A DNA stretch of 64,000 nt from Rhizobium nepotum 39/7 (GCF_000949865.1 NZ_JWJH01000001.1:124001-188000), one strand, 5' to 3'. Numbered from the stretch's first letter, positions 19,890 through 29,042 are shown. The notes: generated by a model not told the origin, from the letters alone. Made by a program: numbers and translations.

Positions 19890-20934
19890 CCTGCAGTTCC
19901 ACTTCTTTGCCGGTTTCGGCCGAGTTTATGATCGCGTCGATCAGTCTGTGAGACAAAAGGGCTGCCTCACCGGTGACGACCGGCGGGCGACCTGAGGAGA
20001 TGGCGTCCACGAAATCCTCGAAGACGCCCTGATGCCACTCATGCGTGAATGCCATGGGATCCGCACCGCCGCCGGTGCCGGATGCCGCGCCGCCAAACGT
20101 TTCCTGGCGGCCGTCGCGCCAGTCGACATGCAGCAGGCCGGATGCGAGCCGCAGGCTGGCATTATCGAAATGCAGAAGAATGGATTCGGGCGCACCGGGA
20201 AAACTTGCGGTGCTGGCGACCAGCGAACCGACCGCGCCGTTCCTGAAACGCAGGCCGGCGGAAACGTAGTCTTCCGTTTCCATCCTGTGGAACCGCGTGG
20301 TTGCTGCCATTGCCTGCACGCGGGCAACGCCGCCTGCAAGGCTGAGTGCGAGGTCTATCGTATGGATGGCCTGCGATATCAGAACGCCGCCGCCATCGCG
20401 CGCCAGCGTTCCGCGTCCCGGCTCGTCGTAATAGGCCTGGGCGCGCCACCACGGCACGGAAATCTCGCAGACGCCGAGCGCACCGAGCGCGCCGGTATCG
20501 ACGAGTTCGCGCGCTTTTTGCGATGCAGCCCGCATGCGGTGCTGGAAAATGATGCCGAGCGTGATGCCCGCGCTTCGACAAAGCGCAACCAGATCACCCG
20601 CTTCCCGCGTGTTGCGGGCGACCGGCTTCTCCAGAAGAATATGTTTGCCGGCTCTTGCAAGCGGCCCGACGATATCCGCACGCGCATTGGGCGGCGTCGC
20701 GATGATGGCGAAATCGACATCGGTGTCAGCCGCAGCTTCTTCCACCGTCGAATAAACGACGACATCATGACCGGTATGTCTGGAAGCTTCGGCAGCCAGC
20801 GCTTTCGCGCGGCCGGAACCACCGTCGACGATACCTTTCAAACGAATTTTTTCAGGGCTTGCCGCACAGGCGAGCACATGCGTCTTCGCCACCATTCCGG
20901 CACCAACGATGACGCAGGTCTTGATATTTTGCAT
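19882..20934 (-). CDS. Gfo/Idh/MocA-family oxidoreductase 3
   Basis: A 350-residue NAD(P)-dependent oxidoreductase. The Rossmann motif VGAGMVAKTH is near the N-terminus, LEKPVARN is the EKP motif (about 98), and 'GGGVLISQAIHTIDLAL' holds the catalytic Asp/His region. It is the first gene of the ten-gene minus-strand operon, 106 bp from the divergent GntR gene, with a GGAGG ribosome site just before the start. It probably catalyses an early oxidation of the imported sugar. Confidence 0.88.
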   Translation of the reverse strand: MQNIKTCVIVGAGMVAKTHVLACAASPEKIRLKGIVDGGSGRAKALAAEASRHTGHDVVVYSTVEEAAADTDVDFAIIATPPNARADIVGPLARAGKHILLEKPVARNTREAGDLVALCRSAGITLGIIFQHRMRAASQKARELVDTGALGALGVCEISVPWWRAQAYYDEPGRGTLARDGGGVLISQAIHTIDLALSLAGGVARVQAMAATTRFHRMETEDYVSAGLRFRNGAVGSLVASTASFPGAPESILLHFDNASLRLASGLLHVDWRDGRQETFGGAASGTGGGADPMAFTHEWHQGVFEDFVDAISSGRPPVVTGEAALLSHRLIDAIINSAETGKEVELQDE

Positions 20935-20965
20935 TCGGGAGCCTCCTTCCCATGGCCATTCAATT

Positions 20966-21020
20966 GCATACCGGTATGCCGGTTGTCAACACACCAGTGT
21001 TCCGGTATACCGGTTGTAAC
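20966..21020. promoter_or_regulatory. Tandem operator for the divergent GntR regulator
   Basis: Two related sites lie between the divergent starts. GGTATGCCGGTTGTCAAC (from 20973) and GGTATACCGGTTGTAAC (from 21004) are direct repeats 31 bp apart, close to three helical turns. Each overlaps a palindrome: GCATACCGGTATGC (20966-20979) and CCGGTATACCGG (21002-21013). The spacing suits cooperative binding on one face of DNA by the GntR protein encoded at 21041, controlling both directions. Binding is inferred. Confidence 0.65.
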
Positions 21021-21040
21021 GAAAGACGTTTGGAGAGCGC

Positions 21041-21754
21041 ATGCCAAAAATCCCGACGACAGGCGGTACGGTGCCGACGATGGAAAGACTGGACTTCAAC
21101 CGCCCGGTTGTGGACCAGATTTATTCCGCGCTGAAATCTGCCATCCTTTCGCGGGAGCTTTTTCCGGGCCAGGCCGTGTCGGAAAACGAGATCGGCCAGT
21201 CGTTCAATTCCAGCCGCACCCCGGTGCGCGAGGCCTTGAGCCGGCTGCGTGACGACGGGCTGATCGTTACCCTGCCTAGCCGTGGGACTTATGTTTCCAA
21301 ACTCTCGGAAAAACATATCCGCAGCGCCCAGTTCATTCGTGAGGCGCTTGAGGTCGCAGCGGCCCGCAGGCTCTGCCAGTCCGGCATTTCGGCCGAGGCG
21401 GACCAGGAAATCCTGCATGCCCTGGACGGCCAGCGCGCGGCGATAGAGCTTCGCGACAAAAAGGCTTTCCGCGTGCATGACGACCAGTTTCACAGCGCCC
21501 TTGCCGCCGCGACCGGCCTCGAAAGGCTGGAGACCCTGTTGATCCGGGAAAAGGCGGGACTTGACCGTCTGCGGGCGCTTGCCATTACCGACGAAGCGCA
21601 CATGGCCAGACTGCTGATGGAACATGAGGCCGTCTATAGTGCAATCAAGGCGCGTGAGGAGGAGAGTGCGGTGGAGTATTTGCGCCAGCATCTCCGGCGT
21701 GTCCTCGGCATTCTGTCGCAAATCTTCGAGGCACATCAGGAATATTTCGAATAA
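21041..21754 (+). CDS. GntR-family regulator (FadR subfamily, FCD domain)
   Basis: A 237-residue regulator. The N-terminal winged helix (about residues 18-85) includes FPGQAVSENEIGQSFNSSRT and 'TPVREALSRLRDDGLI', the classic GntR recognition region. The C-terminal part (about 95-225) is an all-helical FCD ligand domain with the metal-binding Asp/His pattern in 'DDQFHSALA'. The start has GGAGAG upstream. It is divergent from the sugar operon and cotranscribed with the SMP-30 gene. FCD-domain regulators usually sense sugar acids or other organic acids, which fits a pathway intermediate as inducer. Confidence 0.92.
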   Translation: MPKIPTTGGTVPTMERLDFNRPVVDQIYSALKSAILSRELFPGQAVSENEIGQSFNSSRTPVREALSRLRDDGLIVTLPSRGTYVSKLSEKHIRSAQFIREALEVAAARRLCQSGISAEADQEILHALDGQRAAIELRDKKAFRVHDDQFHSALAAATGLERLETLLIREKAGLDRLRALAITDEAHMARLLMEHEAVYSAIKAREEESAVEYLRQHLRRVLGILSQIFEAHQEYFE

Positions 21755-21773
21755 CGCCACGCTGCGCAATTCA

Positions 21774-22715
21774 ATGGTTCAGACGAGAGACATGAAAACA
21801 GCAAATTTCGACAACGTGCCTGCGATCGATCAGGCGAGATTATTGTGCGACGAAATCAGCATTCTCGCGGAAAGCCCGGTATGGGACGAAAGACGCCAGA
21901 TCCTGTTCTGGTGCGACATTCTCGGCAGGAAGGTACGTTCCGCCGGTCTGGGCGGTGTTCAGTATCGTGAATGGGCGTTCCCGGAAACCGTATCCAGCCT
22001 CGGGCTCTGTCAGAGCGATGACCTGATCGTCGCATGCGGAATGAGCATACTCATCCTCACCCCGGAAAGCGGCGAGGTACGCACCCTTCATTCCATTCCC
22101 GCGCCAGATGGCATTGCCTGTCGACTGAATGACGGACGTGTCGGCCCGGATGGAGCTTTCTGGGTTGGTACCATGCACAATGTGCCCCTCCCGCAGATGC
22201 AGCCCCATGGAGAGCTTTGGCGCGTGACGAAGAACGCGGCCGAACGCGTCCAGACAGGACTGACATGTCCGAACGGTCTCGCCTTTTCGCAGGACGGTTC
22301 CGTCATGTGGCAAAGCGACTCCGTGCAGAAATGGATACGCAAGCGGAAATTCGACAAAACCAACGGCGTCTTCGACGAAGGCGTGCTGGTTGCACAAATG
22401 GAGGAAGAGACCGGAAGGCCCGATGGCGGTTGTCTGGATTCAAGCGGCCGATATTGGAGCGCCGGCGTCTCTGCCGGCGTCTTGAACATTTTCTCGCAAG
22501 ACGGCAGCCGACAGATCGGGACAATAAAGATGCCGGTTCCGCATCCAACGATGCCCTGTTTTGGCGGACCTGATTTCGGCTCGCTTTTCGTAACGTCGCA
22601 TCGTCACAATATGACGGAAGAGCGGCTGGGCCAGGTGCCTCTTTCGGGCGGCGTATGGGTCATCCCGTCGGATATCAAGGGTTTTCCCGCATTCCGCTTT
22701 GATGATGGCGCTTGA
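21774..22715 (+). CDS. SMP-30/gluconolactonase-family lactonase
   Basis: A 313-residue six-bladed beta-propeller hydrolase. Family signatures are 'ILAESPVWDERRQILFWCDI' near the N-terminus (metal-binding Glu), 'RLNDGRVGPDGAFWVGTM' and 'CPNGLAFSQDGSVMWQSD' (metal-binding Asn and Asp). It would open a sugar lactone to the aldonic acid, the step between the Gfo/Idh or uronate-type dehydrogenase and the IlvD-type dehydratase. The start is uncertain (21774 or 21792); the frame itself is open back into the GntR gene, so the two are coupled. Confidence 0.88.
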   Translation: MVQTRDMKTANFDNVPAIDQARLLCDEISILAESPVWDERRQILFWCDILGRKVRSAGLGGVQYREWAFPETVSSLGLCQSDDLIVACGMSILILTPESGEVRTLHSIPAPDGIACRLNDGRVGPDGAFWVGTMHNVPLPQMQPHGELWRVTKNAAERVQTGLTCPNGLAFSQDGSVMWQSDSVQKWIRKRKFDKTNGVFDEGVLVAQMEEETGRPDGGCLDSSGRYWSAGVSAGVLNIFSQDGSRQIGTIKMPVPHPTMPCFGGPDFGSLFVTSHRHNMTEERLGQVPLSGGVWVIPSDIKGFPAFRFDDGA

Positions 22716-22784
22716 AACCCAGATCGTCCCGTTCATCCCCCAAGCCCGGCTGCAACCGGCATCCGTAATATCCGCAGGTCGGGA

Positions 22785-23381
22785 TCAGCGTGTCCCGTGC
22801 TTTTCCTGCAAAAGCCGGATGGTGAGGTGCTGAAGCAGAATAATCGTCTTGGCGTCGCGAATATCGCCGCGGCCGATCATCTGCATTGCTTCAGGCAGGG
22901 CGATTTCGAGCACAGCTATGTCTTCCCCCTCGGCAGCGGAGCCACCACCTGCGCCCACTTTATGGTTCTCGGCAAATTCGCCATAGAAGAATGCCAGATA
23001 TTCCGTGACCGATCCGGGGCTCATATAGATATCGAACAGATGCGTGAGTTCGGAAACCTCATAACCGGTTTCCTCCATCAGTTCCGCACGCATGCGCGTC
23101 GCCGGGTCAGCGCCCTCCAGCAGTCCTGCGGGTGTCTCGATCAGTGATTCCAGACCGCCGTTCAAAAGGACCGGCAACCGGAACTGGCGGGTCAGCAAAA
23201 CATGGTCGTTTGCCGGATTATACAACAGGCATGTCGCTCCGTTGCCGCGGTCATATGCCTCCCGGGTCTGCCGTTGCCAGCTTCCGTCCCTCAGCTGGAG
23301 TTCATATTCATATTTGGTCAGCCGTCCCCAATCATCTGCCAATACGCGTTCGGAAATGGGCCGGTAAACACTGTTATCCAT
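22785..23381 (-). CDS. nudK: GDP-mannose pyrophosphatase-type Nudix hydrolase
   Basis: A 198-residue Nudix enzyme. The box GLLEGADPATRMRAELMEETGYE is one residue shorter than the textbook motif in the same place as in E. coli NudK. The stretches 'LFDIYMSPGSVTE', 'VGAGGG' and 'GDIRDAKTIILLQHL' also match NudK. NudK hydrolyses GDP-mannose and related nucleotide sugars. The ATG at 23381 has GAGGTG upstream. The gene converges with the lactonase gene and is followed by unrelated minus-strand genes. Confidence 0.85.
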   Translation of the reverse strand: MDNSVYRPISERVLADDWGRLTKYEYELQLRDGSWQRQTREAYDRGNGATCLLYNPANDHVLLTRQFRLPVLLNGGLESLIETPAGLLEGADPATRMRAELMEETGYEVSELTHLFDIYMSPGSVTEYLAFFYGEFAENHKVGAGGGSAAEGEDIAVLEIALPEAMQMIGRGDIRDAKTIILLQHLTIRLLQEKHGTR

Positions 23382-23408
23382 CAAGTCACCTCGTTTTCTT
23401 TTCGTCTT

Positions 23409-24254
23409 TTAAAGGCCGTGTAACCGGCCTTCAACATGCGTGTGCGTTTCGCCGCCAACCCATATCTGGCCGCTATCGTCGCGGGTCAGGTAAATGCGGC
23501 CGTCACGGCCAAGGCGCGTCCCTTGAGCGGCCACATAGTCTTCGGCGACCACACCGGTGGCAAACAACCACTGCGCCAGCGAGGCGTTCAGGCTTCCGGT
23601 GACGGGGTCTTCGGCGATGGCGCCCAGATGATCGCTGAAGAAGGCGCGCACCTCGAAGGCGGCCGCGCCGCCTTTCGCATGGGGCCCAACCACACCGACA
23701 TCGATACGGCCGGGCCAGCTGCGGACCGGTTCGAGGGCAAGCACTTTCTCCGCCGATGCAAGCCTGATCCCCAGCCAACCCGGACCATTGTCGATCCAGG
23801 CGGCATCGACGATGTCGCGGACCTCGATCCCCAATAGCCGCCGAGCCTCGTCCAGCTCTTCCGGCGTCGGTGCACCGGAACGGATAAGCGGCGGTGCGGC
23901 AAAGGAAAGCCGCCCATGCGCGTGCCGGATCGTGACCAGACCGGCGCCGCATTCCTGCACGATACCCATTTCGTTCTTGGGTGTGCCGTCGGCGGAGAGC
24001 CAGGCATGGCAACTGCCCAGTGTGGGATGTCCGGCAAAGGGCATCTCCCTGTCCAGCGAGAATATCCTGACCCGATAGTCGGCCTGCGGACGCGTGGGGG
24101 GCAGCAAAAATGTGGTTTCGGAAAGGTTGAACCACCGCGTCAATCGTTGCATTTCATCCGTCGTCAGATTGTCGGCACCGGTGATGACCGCCAGCGGATT
24201 GCCGGAAAGCGGCCCGGAACCGAATACGTCGATCATATGGATAGCAAAGGTCAT
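23409..24254 (-). CDS. PhzF-family isomerase/epimerase-like protein
   Basis: A 281-residue protein of the PhzF family, two similar halves of a diaminopimelate-epimerase-like fold. Recognisable parts are 'IHMIDVFGSGPLSGNPLAVI' at the N-terminus, 'NLSETTFLLPP' (conserved Glu), 'REMPFAGHPTLGSCHAWL' and 'EDPVTGSLNASLAQWL'. Family members include PhzF (phenazine synthesis) and many proteins of unknown substrate. Nothing else here points to phenazines. It may form a unit with the LysE gene 50 bp upstream. Confidence 0.88.
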   Translation of the reverse strand: MTFAIHMIDVFGSGPLSGNPLAVITGADNLTTDEMQRLTRWFNLSETTFLLPPTRPQADYRVRIFSLDREMPFAGHPTLGSCHAWLSADGTPKNEMGIVQECGAGLVTIRHAHGRLSFAAPPLIRSGAPTPEELDEARRLLGIEVRDIVDAAWIDNGPGWLGIRLASAEKVLALEPVRSWPGRIDVGVVGPHAKGGAAAFEVRAFFSDHLGAIAEDPVTGSLNASLAQWLFATGVVAEDYVAAQGTRLGRDGRIYLTRDDSGQIWVGGETHTHVEGRLHGL

Positions 24255-24304
24255 GACATCGCTCTTTCAGTTCGGATCAGTTGGTAGTGCGGAAGGCCGG
24301 GCCG

Positions 24305-24934
24305 TCAGTTCTGCCAGACAAGCAGTTTAAGTCCTGCAACGGCAAATACCGCAGAAAGCATGGATTCGATCCAGCGTCGCAATCTCGCATAGAGCACTAT
24401 CATCGAGGCGGTGGAAAAGAGCAGGGCATAACTGCCGAAAACAATGACGCCGAGGAGGGCGCAGCCGCCGATGATTGCCGGCAGTATGACGGCGGACGCG
24501 TCCGCGCGAAACCCCAGCGACATGATCGCTATCCACGACATGATGGCCTTCGGGTTTCCGATATGCATGACAACGCCCTGCCGATAGAGCGTCCGATAGC
24601 GCGGCGTCGTGCGCCGGGCATTGGTTCCCGCAAAATCGGAGACCGGTTTCAGGGCCGACCTGCCGGCGCGAAAGGCGAGATAAAGCAGGTAGACGCCGCC
24701 GACGATCTTGATGACGAAAAGCGCCTCGGCATAGGTGGTGAGAACGGCGGACAGACCGGTCGCCGTCAGGATGGCCCAGAAGAGCGAGCCGGTCATGACG
24801 CCAGCCGCTAAAACAAGGGCTGGCAGGCGGCCGTCACGCATCGCCGTTGCCATGATTGCCATGTTGCTGGGCCCCGGACTGGCGGTGGCGATGAGATAGG
24901 TGCCGTAGACGAGGGCGAGCTGGCTGGCGATCAT
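24305..24934 (-). CDS. LysE/RhtB-family amino-acid exporter
   Basis: A 209-residue inner-membrane protein with about six hydrophobic segments. The family signature 'TASPGPSNMAIMATAMRDGR' is near the N-terminus, and 'GNPKAIMSWIAIMSLG' is in the middle. The start at 24934 has GGAG upstream and gives the standard family length; the frame is open to 25000. It is divergent from a MocR-type regulator, a pairing seen for exporters of amino acids or related metabolites. The substrate is unknown. Confidence 0.9.
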   Translation of the reverse strand: MIASQLALVYGTYLIATASPGPSNMAIMATAMRDGRLPALVLAAGVMTGSLFWAILTATGLSAVLTTYAEALFVIKIVGGVYLLYLAFRAGRSALKPVSDFAGTNARRTTPRYRTLYRQGVVMHIGNPKAIMSWIAIMSLGFRADASAVILPAIIGGCALLGVIVFGSYALLFSTASMIVLYARLRRWIESMLSAVFAVAGLKLLVWQN

Positions 24935-25031
24935 TCGGGTTTTCTCCGGAAATCGAAAGGCTTCTCTGCGCTGTTGCGGGAGCGCCAAGAGCGTCGTCAT
25001 AACCTATGTTGCACTTTCTGTTTATTGAAAT

Positions 25032-25047
25032 AGTGTATTGTGACACT
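25032..25047. promoter_or_regulatory. Dyad between LysE-type exporter and MocR-type regulator
   Basis: AGTGT-N6-ACACT is an inverted repeat in the 131-bp gap between the divergent starts, in an AT-rich context that also contains TTGTGACA-like promoter elements. It ends 18 bp before the GTG start of the regulator. It is a natural candidate for the MocR protein's own operator. Confidence 0.4.
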
Positions 25048-25065
25048 TTTATTGAGGTTGCTATC

Positions 25066-26412
25066 GTGCTGCTGCAATCCCCCTGGATGCCTCGCCTTGC
25101 AAACATCGAGGCGAATGCCGCCGAACGGCTGGTGCTTGCGCTTGCCGACGACATTATCGAGGGGCGGCTGACGGCCGGTGCCCGCCTGCCCGCCCATCGC
25201 GATCTCGCGTGGAAACTGGGCGTGGGGCTCGGCACGGTGACGAGAGCCTATGCCGTTCTTGAACGGCGTGGCCTGACGCGCAGCGTCAAGGGCCGGGGAA
25301 CATTCGTGGCACTGCGGGAAGCGCACAAAGACCGGCAGATCGATCTTTCGTCCAACGCGCCGCCGGCCACGCTCAACCCCCGCATTCTGGCGAAGACGCT
25401 GACCGGCATCGCGCGCAAGATCGATGCGGATCATTTCAATCTCTACGCGCCGCCCGCCGGACATGTGGAACACCGCCGCGTTGTGGCCCGCTGGCTCGAG
25501 ACGCTGGGGCTGCCCGCCGATCCCTCGCATCTGGTGTTGACGAGCGGCGCCCGTCAGGCGCTGTCATTGGCATTCGATCTCGCTTGCGGCCCGCACGGTC
25601 TGCTGCTGACCGAACGGATCACCTATCCCGGCGCGCTCGCACTTCTCCGGCGCAAAGGGTGCCGGATGCAGGGTGTGGAGATCGATGCCGAGGGGATGGT
25701 GCCGGAGGCGCTTGCGGAAGCGCTCCGTGGCACCAAATCGCACGGCGGCAAGGCGGTTTATCTGACACCGACACTGCATAATCCGACAACCGCTACCATG
25801 GGTGCTGTGCGGCGGCAGGCCATTGTGGATATTTGTCGCCGGGCAGGTGTCTGGATCATCGAGGATGGTGTTTATGCGGCATCCGACGCCGGTTCGCGCC
25901 CGTTGGCGGCATTGGCTCCTGATATCTCGCTGCATGTGAACGGGTTGTCCAAGTCGCTCGGTCCTGGTCTGCAAATCGGCGTGCTTGCGCTGCCGGCTGG
26001 ACTGAAGGACGCAGCGGAACAGCTTTTGCAGGATGTGCCGATGCCCCCTTCGGCGCTCTCCTGCGCAGTGGTCGAGGACTGGCTGACCACCGGCGTCATC
26101 TCGTCAATCCAGCGGGATCTGCGTCATGAGGCACGGCGGCGCTCAGGTCTTGCAGTTTCCCTTCTCGGCACCGGGGAGATTGTCTCGCATCCCGATGCAT
26201 ACAACGTTTGGTTACCGATGGAACGCGAAGCCGCCAATCGCTTCGTATCTATCGCTGCGGCGAGCGGTATAAGGCTGACCCCTCCAGGGTCCATGATGGT
26301 GGAGCCGGAAGATCAGATAAGCGGTATTCGTCTTTGCCTCGGCGGTCCGTCATTCGACGACTTGACCGGTGCGCTGACACTTCTGGCAGGGCTGCTGAGG
26401 CGAGCGGCCTGA
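25066..26412 (+). CDS. MocR/PdxR-family regulator with aminotransferase domain
   Basis: A 448-residue GntR-type regulator fused to a fold-type I aminotransferase domain. The winged helix spans about residues 10-80 ('LPAHRDLAWKLGVGLGTVTRAYAVLERRGL'). The PLP-binding domain follows, with Asp267 and Tyr270 and the Schiff-base lysine Lys296 in NGLSKSLGPG. The GTG at 25066 has GAGG upstream; other starts are weaker. Most family members act as regulators that sense PLP or an amino acid. The divergent LysE exporter is its probable target. Confidence 0.88.
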   Translation: MLLQSPWMPRLANIEANAAERLVLALADDIIEGRLTAGARLPAHRDLAWKLGVGLGTVTRAYAVLERRGLTRSVKGRGTFVALREAHKDRQIDLSSNAPPATLNPRILAKTLTGIARKIDADHFNLYAPPAGHVEHRRVVARWLETLGLPADPSHLVLTSGARQALSLAFDLACGPHGLLLTERITYPGALALLRRKGCRMQGVEIDAEGMVPEALAEALRGTKSHGGKAVYLTPTLHNPTTATMGAVRRQAIVDICRRAGVWIIEDGVYAASDAGSRPLAALAPDISLHVNGLSKSLGPGLQIGVLALPAGLKDAAEQLLQDVPMPPSALSCAVVEDWLTTGVISSIQRDLRHEARRRSGLAVSLLGTGEIVSHPDAYNVWLPMEREAANRFVSIAAASGIRLTPPGSMMVEPEDQISGIRLCLGGPSFDDLTGALTLLAGLLRRAA

Positions 26413-26469
26413 CACTACCGGGGCTAAAATCGCTACCACGGCACCCAGAGGAAAAGAGACATTATAACC

Positions 26470-27078
26470 ATGAGTAATCGCCCGATCGTACCCGACGAGG
26501 ATGCATGGGAACCTTGGAGCCCTGCCGAGCTATCCCGGCGACTGGACGGCGTAGCAAGACCGTGGTGCGTCGTTGGCGGCTGGGCTCTCGATCTCTGGCA
26601 TGGAGGCAAGACACGCGAGCATGACGATCTCGAATTCACGGTCCTGCGTGAAGATCTGGGCATTTTCCGGCGCGAATTGAACGGTATGGAATTCTACACG
26701 GTCAATGACGGCGTGCTCGATCTGTTGAGCGCCGATCGGGAACCGGCGACGGAGATCTTCCAGATCTGGTGTTTCGACCGCGCCGCTGGCCGTTGGCGGG
26801 TCGATATGATGATCGAGCCGGGAACGAATGACAGCTGGGTCTATAAGAGGGATCCACAAGTTACACGGCCCCGCGCCGAAATGGTCGCATTGACCGCCGG
26901 CGGCATCCCTTACCTCAATCCCGCCGCCGTACTTTTGTTCAAGGCAAAGCACCGTCGGCTCAAGGACGAGGAAGACTTCGCAAATGCCGCACCGAAATTG
27001 CCAGCGCCTGAACGTCGATGGCTGCGGGATTGTCTTGATCGCTTACACCCAGGCCACGAATGGGCAAAGGTGCTGTAA
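26470..27078 (+). CDS. Aminoglycoside-2''-adenylyltransferase-like nucleotidyltransferase
   Basis: A 202-residue nucleotidyltransferase-fold protein resembling the ANT(2'') family. 'CVVGGWALDLWHGGKTREHDDLEF' holds the Gly-Gly-Trp loop (36-38) and the metal-binding acidic residues. Here the second acidic residue is Glu55 rather than the usual Asp. A third acidic residue is in 'RVDMMIEPG'. True resistance enzymes belong to this family, but many soil bacteria carry chromosomal relatives of unknown function, so resistance should not be assumed. It follows the MocR gene by 57 bp on the same strand. Confidence 0.7.
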   Translation: MSNRPIVPDEDAWEPWSPAELSRRLDGVARPWCVVGGWALDLWHGGKTREHDDLEFTVLREDLGIFRRELNGMEFYTVNDGVLDLLSADREPATEIFQIWCFDRAAGRWRVDMMIEPGTNDSWVYKRDPQVTRPRAEMVALTAGGIPYLNPAAVLLFKAKHRRLKDEEDFANAAPKLPAPERRWLRDCLDRLHPGHEWAKVL

Positions 27079-27124
27079 ACGCAGACACCTTTATAGGTCT
27101 CGAAACGCCACCTCAAATGGCCGA

Positions 27125-27907
27125 CTATTGCGTGATCCGTTGCAATACGCGGCTTAATGCCTGCTTAAGTGCGCCCGAACCGCCGTTGCCATCGAAGTCC
27201 TGCAGGACCTGCTCGTTCAGGCCGCCCTTGGTGGCGAATTCGCGGCTGAGATCGGTGAAGTCGGTATTCTTGTCGGCAAGGAGCGCTACCTCCGAGAGCC
27301 CTGCGAAGAGGGGAGCGAGATAGGCGCGGCCCTTTTCTTCCGGAAGGCCGTTTTCGGAAAGCCACTCCGTCGTCTGCTGCATGATGCCGAAATAGGTGGC
27401 CATCAGGGCGCTGGCGGCGGCGAGAAGGTCATATTCCACCTTCGTCTCGCATTCCACCGCGTTGCCGAGCACGTTGAAAATCGCCGCCGTATCCGTATCG
27501 GACGGGTAGACCGCGGTGACGCCCTTGCGCCGGGCGACGAAAGGCAGCGGGATTGCCTGGGTGAGACGCACATCCGTGCCGATCCAGTCGAGAAGGGCCT
27601 GCCGGTCGGTTGCGGCAACGACGCTTATGACCTTTTGTCCGTCGCGGAACCGCAGGGGCCGGATGACTTCCTCGGCGATCTGAGGGCGGATCGCCAGAAC
27701 CACGGTGTCGCAGCCATCGACGATCGCCTGATTGTCACCGGAAACGATCACCTGCGGAAAATCGGCGGCAAGCTTTGCCGAGATATCCGCACTGCGTTGG
27801 GATACCATCACATGCGGCACGGCGACAGGCTTGCTGAGCAGCCCCCGCACCATAGCGTCGGTGATCGCTCCAGTTCCGATAAAACCAATTTTTTGGGGAA
27901 GGGACAT
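27125..27907 (-). CDS. Pyrroline-5-carboxylate reductase-family protein
   Basis: A 260-residue NAD(P)H-dependent enzyme of the ProC family. 'IGFIGTGAITDAMVRGLL' is the N-terminal Rossmann motif, and the C-terminal dimerisation domain carries 'ATKGGLNEQVL', the counterpart of the SPGGTT region in housekeeping ProC, here clearly altered. That change and the isolated location suggest a paralogue rather than the main proline-synthesis enzyme. The start at 27907 has GGAG upstream. It may reduce pyrroline-5-carboxylate or a related cyclic imine. Confidence 0.82.
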   Translation of the reverse strand: MSLPQKIGFIGTGAITDAMVRGLLSKPVAVPHVMVSQRSADISAKLAADFPQVIVSGDNQAIVDGCDTVVLAIRPQIAEEVIRPLRFRDGQKVISVVAATDRQALLDWIGTDVRLTQAIPLPFVARRKGVTAVYPSDTDTAAIFNVLGNAVECETKVEYDLLAAASALMATYFGIMQQTTEWLSENGLPEEKGRAYLAPLFAGLSEVALLADKNTDFTDLSREFATKGGLNEQVLQDFDGNGGSGALKQALSRVLQRITQ

Positions 27908-28022
27908 GAAGACTCCGTGGCGGTGAGGAGCGAAGGATACATGGGTCGTGCTTGCGCAGGAAGGCAATAAAAATAATCCTGAAGCTGCCGGGAACGGCCT
28001 GATCAGGTCTTTCGGTTGTCCT

Positions 28023-28877
28023 TCACGATCCCGGGCGATGCTCCCGGAACGCGGCGGCGAGCGTGCGCAACGCCTCGCGGGATCTGCCGTCGGTAAGGGT
28101 GGAGAACATGATGATCTCCGTGGGGGGTAATGGCGGCAGGCCGAAACGCTGGCTCACCTCGACCGTGCCGGGCGGTGCCAGCCGGCAGGAGAAGGCCGAA
28201 ATGGCGAGTCCTGCCGAAACGGCTGCGGTTACCATCGATGATGTGCCACCAAGAAAGACTTCCGTCCACGCGATGGCGGCGGAATCCAGAGCGCGGGTGG
28301 CGATATCGCGCACGCCGCAGGCGGGCGAAAGTGCTGCCAGCCGCAAGGGCTCGCCCTGACGATGCTCGAATTGCGGGGTTGCGAACCAGCCGAAATGCTC
28401 CGGTCCGAGCACTTCGCCATCGCGCCTGTCATCTTCGCGCCGGATGATCGCGGCGTCTATTTCGCCGCGGTCGAAGGCGTCCAGCAAGACACGGGAATTG
28501 TCCATCCGCACTTCTATCGTCAGTCCCGGATCATGTGCGTTGAGCCGCGCCAGCAGGGTCGGAACTTCAGGTCCTGCAACATGGGCGGCAATGCCAAGGC
28601 CGAAGCGCCGGCGAGTAGAAGAAAGGCCGGTCATGGCGCGATCATGCGCGGCGAGGAATTCGCGCGCGGGGGCGAGAAACACGGCACCCTGGGCAGACAG
28701 CCGCACCGAACGGGGGGTCCGTTCGAGGAGCCGTTGGCCGAGCCGGTCTTCCAGCCGCTTGAGCTTGACGCTGATGGCGCCCTGTGTGGTTCCAAGCGTT
28801 TCGGCGGCGCGGGTGAAGCTCTGCAGATCGGCGATGGTAACGAAGGCTTGGACGGCATCCACATCCAGCGTGGTCAT
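28023..28877 (-). CDS. LysR-family transcriptional regulator
   Basis: A 284-residue LysR-type regulator. The N-terminal winged helix (about 1-65) reads 'AFVTIADLQSFTRAAETLGTTQGAISVKLKRLEDRLGQRLLERT'. The remainder is the periplasmic-binding-protein-like effector domain (about 90-280). It is divergent from the MFS transporter at 29043 with 165 bp between, the usual arrangement for a LysR protein and its target. A GATAA-N10-TTATC repeat (28881-28900) lies just upstream of its start. Confidence 0.92.
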   Translation of the reverse strand: MTTLDVDAVQAFVTIADLQSFTRAAETLGTTQGAISVKLKRLEDRLGQRLLERTPRSVRLSAQGAVFLAPAREFLAAHDRAMTGLSSTRRRFGLGIAAHVAGPEVPTLLARLNAHDPGLTIEVRMDNSRVLLDAFDRGEIDAAIIRREDDRRDGEVLGPEHFGWFATPQFEHRQGEPLRLAALSPACGVRDIATRALDSAAIAWTEVFLGGTSSMVTAAVSAGLAISAFSCRLAPPGTVEVSQRFGLPPLPPTEIIMFSTLTDGRSREALRTLAAAFREHRPGS

Positions 28878-29042
28878 ATCGATAATCCTGATTTGTTATC
28901 TCTGAAATATCCAAGCATCCAATTCAGTTATGGTCAAGCTTTCACTAGTTTGCCTTCAGTTCCCAACACACGGACCGGAGCGAGCGTGTCTTTCGGATGA
29001 CCGAATGTCGCCACGACGGTTCGAACCAAAAAAGGCTGAAGA

